Origin: Alviniconcha marisindica
Taxonomy: Eukaryota; Mollusca; Gastropoda; Provannidae
Direction: 5' to 3'
DNA: 64,000 bases
Assembly (NCBI GenBank): GCA_018857735.1
Contig: JABMCL010000598.1
Location: 442,501-506,500 of the forward strand
Shown: piece after piece, positions 57,437 through 64,000 of the stretch
Layout: every line of letters begins with the position of its first letter
Numbering within the stretch: the stretch's first letter is position 1
Notes under the pieces: model-generated
The model's input: the letters and a program-made list of their open reading frames with translations, nothing else
Told to the model about the DNA's origin: nothing
Databases searched by the model: none
Program-made: the position numbers and the translations under genes

Positions 57437-57805
57437 TAGGGACAAACAGACACTATGGGCTAGGTAAACAGTTTAGCGACAAACAGAACAGGCTAAGTAT
57501 ACAGTTTAGTGACAGACAGAATAGGCTCAGTATAGAGGTTAGTGACAGACAGAATAGGCTAAGTATGCAGTTTAGTGACAGATAGAACAGGCTAAGTATA
57601 CAGCTTAGTGACAGACAGAATAGGCTAAGTATGCAGTTTAGTGACAGAACAGGCTAAGTATACAGCTTAGTGACAGACAGAATAGGCAAAGTATGCAGTT
57701 TAGTGACAGATAAAACAGGCTAAGTATACAGTTTAGTGACAGATAGAACAGGCTAATATACAGCTTAGTGACAGACAAAACAGGCAAAGTATGCAGTTCA
57801 GCGAC
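57437..57805. repeat. 32-33 bp minisatellite (CAGTTTAGTGACAGACAGAA)
   Basis: About 11 units, fading into single GTTTAGTGACAAAACAC-like copies to 57960 and again at 58905. Confidence 0.94.
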
Positions 57806-58172
57806 AAAACACAATTTTAATCAGACGCCCTTTTGTCACAAAACACGGAATCAAGTGATTATACAATGAGTTTAGTGACAAAACACGGAATACGTTGGCC
57901 ACGCACCGAGTTTAGCGAAACAACAAAGCATTACGTGATTGTACAGCGAGTTTAGTGACCACAATAATAATGTCTATTTCAACGCACCTACACCGCGCCT
58001 GAGAGCGCTGAACAAACATAACACACAGGATGTACAGCGAGATGGACAGCGTTGTCCGCAATTTAACAGTTAACACACACTGTACACATTAACAAGGGTT
58101 CAAACATAGATGTACAAGAGGTACACACAAGATGTATGAACAAGATGCACACACACGCACACACACACACGA

Positions 58173-58800
58173 AATAATAATAATAACGATCATTTTTATA
58201 ATGCGGTATCTCACTGACAACTATAAACAGACCGCGCTTTACAAGGTTAAACAAATATATACATAAAACCTCAAAAATAATACATAAACATAATATATCG
58301 CATACCCCCCCCCCCCCCCCCCCCCCCCCCACACACACACACTCACTCACTCACACACACTAATACATAAACATAATATACCGCACACCACACACACCAA
58401 CACGCGCGCGACGTCACAGGGAAGGGGGCAGGCAGCAAGACGAAGAAGGCAGAATTGGAAATCACTTGCGGTACTGATTGTGGAGGTGAATGTTAAACGC
58501 AATTTTTAAGACATGGGACGACTGAATGTGACGGATGTGGGAGGAAAGGGAATTCCACTGCTTTGGAGCGCAGTAAGAGAAAGAGCGGTGGCCGAGGGTT
58601 TGGCCAAAGGTTTTAGTTTGAAGGTGGGGGATACGAAGTGTCCGTATGTCTGCAGAACAACGAAGCTGTCCGGAAAAGGTCGGAGACATCGGCAGGAGAC
58701 GAGCCGGAGAAGAGGTGACAGATAGTTGACAGTTTGCAGTTTTTTCCTGCTTCAACCGGCAATAAGTGAAGAGCTTGAAAAAGAGGCTGCACACGAACAC
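58173..58800 (-). mobile_element. LINE 3' end fragment
   Basis: The minus-strand frame ending at 58462 reads HLQTKTFGQTLGHRSFSYCA, PKQWNSLSSHIRH and KIAFNIHLHN, the typical C-terminus of mollusc and fish CR1/L2-type ORF2 (the RSFSYxAPxxWNSLPxxIR block). Downstream on the same strand, a 3' UTR-like segment with GTAAAGCGCGG, CGCATTATAAAAATG and a (TTA)n tail ends at about 58173. A poly-C/CA tract (58305-58350) interrupts it. It is truncated at its 5' end. Confidence 0.72.
58300..58350. repeat. Poly-C tract followed by CA/CTCA repeats
   Basis: About 27 consecutive C then CA. Homopolymer length is probably unreliable. Confidence 0.9.
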
Positions 58801-58834
58801 GTTTGCGTGCTATGAAAACCAGCTTCGCTGCAGA

Positions 58835-58915
58835 GTTCTGATCAGACACCGAGTTCTGATCATACACCGAGTTCTGATCACACACCGAGTTCTGATCACA
58901 CACCGAGTTTAGCGA
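58835..58915. repeat. 18-bp tandem repeat (GAGTTCTGATCACACACC)
   Basis: Four units. Confidence 0.92.
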
Positions 58916-59234
58916 CAAAAAAGGGAGTAAGCGGATTGTTCCTTACATGAGAGGAAACAAGAAGACAAAAGAGCATTGTAACTTTGGGGAACCACTGGTT
59001 TTCAATGAATGCCGTGAAAACATGCAATGGACACACCCGTTACTTGCTCTTTCCCCCGCTCTCACTGTATGTGGTCTATGTCTTTCCTCCCCTCTCTGTC
59101 CCTCTGTTGGTCTAGTTCTCCCTCCCTCTTTCCCCACACCTGCACACACCTGGATGAATGACACGCAGGCTGTGACGCTACTCAATAGAAATCGCTCTTT
59201 GAAAGTCAGTCGCCGGCCCTTTCCTGCCACGTCC

Positions 59235-59425
59235 AACTCTCCCCTACACACCACCTCCCTCCTCCCCACATCCCCTCCCCACACACGCCCCGATACCCGC
59301 CACCTCCCCCCTCCCCACACCCGCCTCTCCCCACCCGATACACGCCACCTCCCCGCTCCACACACCCGCCCCGATACACGCCACCTCCCCCCTCCACACA
59401 CCCGCCCCGATACACACCACCTCCA
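59235..59425. repeat. C-rich tandem repeat (GATACACGCCACCTCCCC)
   Basis: Five to six irregular units of 28-36 bp. G-rich on the minus strand. Confidence 0.88.
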
Positions 59426-60014
59426 TAAACAGCACGTCAAACTCTCGCCAAGTGCCAAGACTGTTGGCCAAATTTGCAACCTGCCCCAAGAGATGTCGCC
59501 TCACTTGTGCCCCCAAAGTGCCAAACCCGACACTACGCCGCCCTGTCCGCAGGCTCAACCTTTCTCCCTTGCCACCTTCCAACCGTTTGCTGCTGCTGCT
59601 GCTGCTGGCGGTGTACACAGCCACAGCAGTATACGGCTACTCTTTTGCACAAACACTGACCACTGACCAAAGTTTGAGTGCTCTGAACATCACATCTTGC
59701 TTTTTATTTAAAGTCTTTGCACATAAGTGATATTAGACTGACGTTACAATTATCAAGATAGGAGCATATGTCTGCAAGTTACATCAAATCACCAACAGAC
59801 ACACACCCAAAAAACAAAACAAAACCCCAACAACAACCAAACCAACAATTTGCCCTTATTTGCAGTCGCAACAACTACGTCACACCTGTATATGGCATGA
59901 AAAGAAACCACATGCACAAGCACCTTTCTCTGACCCCCACCCACCTCAGAACTGGACTTTTTGCACAACATTGCATATTTTGTCCCTTCAGTAGACTTGC
60001 TTAACTTTCAGGTA

Positions 60015-60690
60015 TCTCCGGAGAGGTACTAGCGGAGAAGGAGGTACTAGCGGAGAGGGAGGTACTAGTGAGGAGGGAGGTACTAGCGATGAGGGAGGTA
60101 CTAGTGGGGAGGAGGTACCAGCGGGGAAGGAGGTACTAGCGGAGAGGGAGGTACTAGCGAGGAGGGAGGTACTAGCGGGGAGGGAGGTACTAGCGGAGAG
60201 GGAGGTACTAGCGAGGAGGGAGGTACTAGTGGAGAGGGAGGTACCAGCGGGGAAGGAGGTACTAGTGGGGAGGGAGGTACTAGCGGGGAAGGAGGTACTA
60301 GCGGAGAGGGAGGTGCTAGCGGGGAAGGAGGTACTAGTGGAGAGGGAGGTACAAGCGGGGAAGGAGGTACTAGCGGAGAGGGAGGTACTAGCGAGAAGGG
60401 AGGTACTAGTGGAGAGGGAGGTACTAGCGGGGAAGGAGGTACTAGCGGAGAGGGAGGTGCTAGCGGGGAGGGAGGTACTAGTGGAGAGGGAGGTACCAGC
60501 GGGGAAGGAGGTACTAGCGGGGAGGGAGGTACTAGCGGGGAGGGAGGTACTAGCGGGGAGGGAGGTACTAGCGGGGAGGTACTAGAGGAGAGGTACTAGA
60601 GGACAGGCTCTAGAGGGGAGGTACTAGAGGACAGGCTCTAGAGGACAGGTACTAGAGGACAGATACTAGAGGACAGGCACTAGCAGGGAC
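60015..60690. repeat. 18-bp purine-rich minisatellite (GGAGGTACTAGCGG(A/G)GAG)
   Basis: About 33 units of 17-18 bp, then shorter GGACAGGTACTAGA units. In frame it reads REVLAG/KEVLAE, a repeat artefact rather than a gene. NheI- and SpeI-like GCTAGC/ACTAGT sites recur. Confidence 0.96.
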
Positions 60691-60737
60691 GGAGTTCCCA
60701 GGATGCAGGCAGAGTGGAAACACTAGTTAGCGCTACA

Positions 60738-60925
60738 CCGTCACCACCTGAACATCCCCAGCACAAAATGGGCACCGTCACCACCAGAACACCCCCCGCA
60801 CAAAATGGGCACCGTCACCACCTGAACATCCCCAGCACAAAATGGGCACCGTCACCACCAGAACACCCCCCGCACAAAATGGGCACCGTCACCACCACAA
60901 CAACTCCGCACAAAATGGACACCGG
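60738..60925. repeat. 33-bp tandem repeat (GCACAAAATGGGCACCGTCA)
   Basis: Five units with CCACC(A/T)GAACA(C/T)CCCC. Confidence 0.95.
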
Positions 60926-60977
60926 TGTCAGCCAGTTCAGTGTTTCAGTTATTGTGGAGGAACAAAGCCACAAACAC

Positions 60978-61100
60978 ACGGTGTACGGCATGAAGCAGAC
61001 GGTGTACGGCATGAAGCAGACGGAGTACGGCATGAAGCAGACGGTGTACGGCATGAAGCAGACGGTGTACGGCATGAAGCAGACGGTGTACGGCATGAAC
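60978..61100. repeat. 21-bp tandem repeat (GGTGTACGGCATGAAGCAGA)
   Basis: Six units; reads TVYGMKQ in one frame. A related short duplication of CCAGCATAACGACTCTAGCG follows at 61158-61200. Confidence 0.95.
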
Positions 61101-61419
61101 CACAGCTTTTAAACAGACAGTAGAGCCGAAGCGGAATGGAACTGATGCCGTCTGCTGACCAGCATAACGACTCTAGCGCCAGCATAACGACTCTAGCGCC
61201 GGGCCAAACCGGCTCTCAGTGGATTGTGGCGACATCACTATTTCCTGTTCAGGCGCCTGCACGATTTCCACGGACATCTGGAACTGGCTCTGCGCCCGCA
61301 TTGTCCACAGACCTCCCACCCCGTCGCACCGTGCATACAGGGACATGGGAGCTACGTCACACAATCCCCAATAATCCCTGGTTTCCCCTCTCCGAGTCAG
61401 GCGAAGACAGCGCCCTGTT

Positions 61420-61845
61420 AGGTCAGGGGGAGGTCCATGTGACAGCGCCTTGTTAGGTCAGGTGTAAAGGGAGGTCCATACGCCAATGCCTTGTTAGGTC
61501 AGGTGTAAAGGGAGGTCCATACGCCAATGCCCTGTTAGGTCAGGTGTAAAGGGAGGTCCATACGCCAATCCCCTTGTTAGGTCAGGTGTAAAGGGAGGTC
61601 CATACGCCAATGCCTTGTTAGGTCAGGTGTAAAGGGAGGTCCATACGCCAATGCCCTGTTAGGTCAGGTGTAAAGGGAGGTCCATACGCCAATGCCTTGT
61701 TAGGTCAGGTGTAAAGGGAGGTCCATACGCCAATGCCTTGTTAGGTCAGGTGTAAAGGGAGGTCCATACGCCAATGCCTTGTTAAGTCAGGTGTAAAGGG
61801 AGGTCCATACGCCAATGCCCTGTTAGGTCAGGTGTAAAGGGACAC
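61420..61845. repeat. 41-bp minisatellite (TTGTTAGGTCAGGTGTAAAG)
   Basis: About ten units with GGAGGTCCATACGCCAATGCC. Very homogeneous. Confidence 0.97.
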
Positions 61846-61874
61846 GCACTTGATGAACCATTTGAACATGCACT

Positions 61875-62262
61875 TTCACTGGCTGACTTCCCAACACGGT
61901 CTTGGTGGAGGTGATGGGAGCTGTCCGAGTCACTGGCTGACTTCCCAACACGGTCTTGGTGGAGGTGATGGGAGCTGTCCGAGTCACTGGCTGACTTCCC
62001 TACACGGCCTTGGTGGAGGTGATGGGAGCTGTCCGAGTCACTGGCTGACTTCCCTACACGGCCTTGGTGGAGGTGATGGGAGCTGTCCGAGTCACTGGCT
62101 GACTTCCCTACACGGTCTTGGTGGAGGTGATGGGAGCTGTCCGAGTCACTGGCTGACTTCCCTACACGGTCTTGGTGGAGGTGATGGGAGCTGTCCAAGT
62201 CACTGGCTGACTTCCCTACACGGCCTTGGTGGAGGTGATGGGAGCTGTCCAAGTCACTGCCG
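61875..62262. repeat. 54-bp minisatellite (CACTGGCTGACTTCCCTACA)
   Basis: Seven units. 54 is divisible by three, so both strands show long repeat ORFs (SDSSHHLHQ on minus). No gene inferred. Confidence 0.97.
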
Positions 62263-62379
62263 CATGACACGAGTAGCGAAGGGCCAACAACCGCACCAAA
62301 CACACTTCGACAAGATGTAAAGAAAGTAAATCAGTTCGGATAGGTGGAATACATACAAAATAGCGATTTCTAATAACAA

Positions 62380-62562
62380 CTGAGCTACTCCAAAGTTGTG
62401 TGTTCTCCTTTGGCTCGCTGAACTACTCCAACGCTGTGTTCTCCTTTGTAGGCTGAACTACTCCAACGTTGTGTGTTCTCCTTTGTAGGCTGAACTACTC
62501 CAACGTTGTGTGTTCTCCTTTGGCTCGCTGAACTACTCCAACGTTGTGTGTTCTCCTTTTGA
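62380..62562. repeat. 37-38 bp minisatellite (CTGAACTACTCCAACGTTGT)
   Basis: Four to five units ending GTGTTCTCCTTTG with two subtypes (GCTCG, TAGG). Confidence 0.94.
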
Positions 62563-62764
62563 TTACTAACAACTGTCCGGCTAAACGTGCTTTGAAGAAC
62601 GAAAAGAAGACACCAGTTTTGTGCACCCTTTTATGTCAAAAATAGTAAATGCAAGACAGTCACTAGAAAATCGCGTTGTTTTGATGGCGTTCTAACTTTC
62701 GCCACTGTAGTTAGCGACTAAAATACGTGTTTTACCTTGTCAACAATTTTCGAAAGAACACACC

Positions 62765-62915
62765 ATGGCACCCGAGAGAATTGAGCAAAAGATGCGACGC
62801 GTCAACAAATGTTCATCTGGGAAGAGGGAAGCAGAAACAAAAGAAAGAAAGAAGAGAAAACTGTTGCGGCATTTTGCTACAGAAGACGGGAACTGTCCAA
62901 TTTTGCGCGTTAACT
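62765..62915 (+). CDS. Possible first exon of an unrecognised gene
   Basis: ATG in a fair context (CACCATGG) followed by a lysine/arginine-rich frame (MAPERIEQKMRRVNKCSSGK, then KERKKRKLLRHF) and a perfect donor GTAAGT at 62916. I recognise no family. It could equally be a chance ORF, since the frame runs on past the donor to 63025. Confidence 0.22.
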
Positions 62916-63025
62916 GTAAGTTTGTGACGCTCCGTAGAAGTGCAGGACACCGCAGCGCACCGCCTTTCGTCCTCAGACAAACCAACGCAGACAGGACAGA
63001 CTCCAGACGGCAGTGGATCAAGTGA

Positions 63026-64000
63026 CGTCGCTAGTGCACGGGAACAGCAGTGCCGACGGCGGCAGGAGGCCGAGGAACCTCGCCTTGACACCGCAGGCAG
63101 GTAGACAGCCCAAACTCAGACGCTGACCGCCACACACACACACTTCAGCTACAGGCGGAAGTGGGCCAACATGATGACGTCAACACAATCTCCCCGAGGG
63201 CCGAGAGATGACCCGCTGGTCCGTCACGCTGCCTGACATGTCCCTCAAGGGTCAGTACGTAGGGCGGTCAGTCAACACCGGCGGACTGGGCAGTGGCCGG
63301 CACTGCAGCACAGCTCACGTCACATTGCCTCGTGGCCGGCACTGTGCTGAAGGGGAGCCGTGTCCACCGAATGGTCACTGGGGGGGGGGGGGGTCCAATC
63401 AATCGCCAGAAACCAAATTAATAGCCAGCCTTTGGCACTCACCAGCACGCGAGGCTGGATCAATGAGGAGGGCTCCACGGCTGCCGGTGCTGCCCACTTC
63501 CTTTTACCCCCCCCCCCCCCCCTTCTACCCCACCACCACACTCCTTTCACAACCCACGGTGGTAGGAAGGTGAACTGCCTACCCCCCCCCCCACACACAC
63601 ACACTTCCCCCCGGCTGAAAACATCCTTAGCGCCTCGGTCTTCCACGAAATATGACGGGATTGAGGAGAGAAGCAGTGGAGAAAATAGGCGGGGGGCGGG
63701 CGGGATAATGAGAAGAGGGAGAAAAAGGGGAGAGAAAAAGAAAAAAAGACTGCTGAAGGGTCCTAATTTTCTTACAGACGCAAGATCTTTCTGTTATCTC
63801 CAAGCAGCTACAAAGTCTGAAGGCGGTGGGTCGTCGGCTGGAGGTTGTTTTGCGGGGGGGGGGGGGGGGGGGGGGGGGGGGGTACAGGAGACGTCTGACA
63901 GGCAAGTTATATGAGGCTATTTCGGGAACTAGTCTAGTACCATGTCTAGTTGAACTCTCCCCTGACGGAAATGAAGTTTTGCATATGAAAGCGGCTTCTT
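63026..64000. other. Low-copy sequence with poly-G and poly-C runs
   Basis: Homopolymers at 63380-63392 (G), 63508-63522 (C), 63581-63592 (C) and 63856-63882 (G). No exon of the EVA1C-like gene (SUEL N-terminal half) recognised here. Confidence 0.45.

Noticed and set aside
61782..62320. Ser/Asp/His-rich ORFs on both strands
   Set aside because: A 54-bp minisatellite whose period keeps all frames open.
57420..64000. Remaining EVA1C exons (signal peptide, first SUEL domain)
   Set aside because: Searched on the minus strand for Cys-rich SUEL N-terminal motifs such as A-x-YGR; none found, so these are presumed to lie beyond the window.

Overview
This is a eukaryotic, animal-type window. Its genes are split into small exons with GT/AG introns, and it carries non-LTR retrotransposon remnants, tRNA-derived SINE-like elements, long (GT)n, (CT)n and (AT)n microsatellites and an exceptional density of minisatellites. 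Gene content and repeat style fit a lophotrochozoan invertebrate, most likely a mollusc. That placement is inference. Nothing looks bacterial or viral. Every long ORF outside the exons listed here is a minisatellite or microsatellite read as protein. Three split genes are supported by reading exons and checking splice phase. (1) Minus strand, 2699-4928 and leaving the window on the left: the N-terminal TMD0 region of an ABCC1/MRP1-type ABC transporter (three exons; a tiny first exon at 8959-8979 is tentative). (2) Plus strand, 19733-30403: a complete seven-exon CFAP298 (C21orf59/kurly) gene whose joined exons give 290 residues, the length of the human protein as I recall it. (3) Minus strand, 44210-57067 and continuing beyond the window on the right: the 3' part of an EVA1C-like gene (half of a SUEL galactose/rhamnose-binding lectin domain, a long Ser/Thr/Asp/Lys-rich linker, one membrane segment and a cytoplasmic tail). 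Layout: 1-2500 tandem arrays downstream of, or in an intron of, the transporter; 2699-4928 transporter exons; 3778-6013 two SINE-like elements; 6000-10000 tandem repeats, a perfect 34-bp hairpin and long microsatellites; 10340-15260 a 4.9-kb array of 37-bp hairpin-forming units; 15500-15883 a long inverted repeat; 16840-19730 arrays leading up to the CFAP298 start codon; 19733-30403 CFAP298, with a LINE fragment in intron 5; 30775-43220 mostly minisatellites; 44210-57067 the EVA1C-like gene with a 6.7-kb 46-bp satellite in one intron; 57100-62560 more arrays and a second LINE fragment; 62700-64000 low-copy sequence with homopolymer runs. CFAP298 and EVA1C lie tail to tail. To my knowledge they are also convergent neighbours on human chromosome 21, so this looks like an ancient retained microsynteny. 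The most unusual structural feature is that tandem arrays repeatedly begin or end at CFAP298 splice sites and multiply them. Exon 4's donor is present eight times, exon 6's branch-site/pyrimidine/AG module about twelve times, and exon 2's donor is the first base pair of a (GT)n tract. A separate array has grown out of the active-site motif of a reverse transcriptase fragment.
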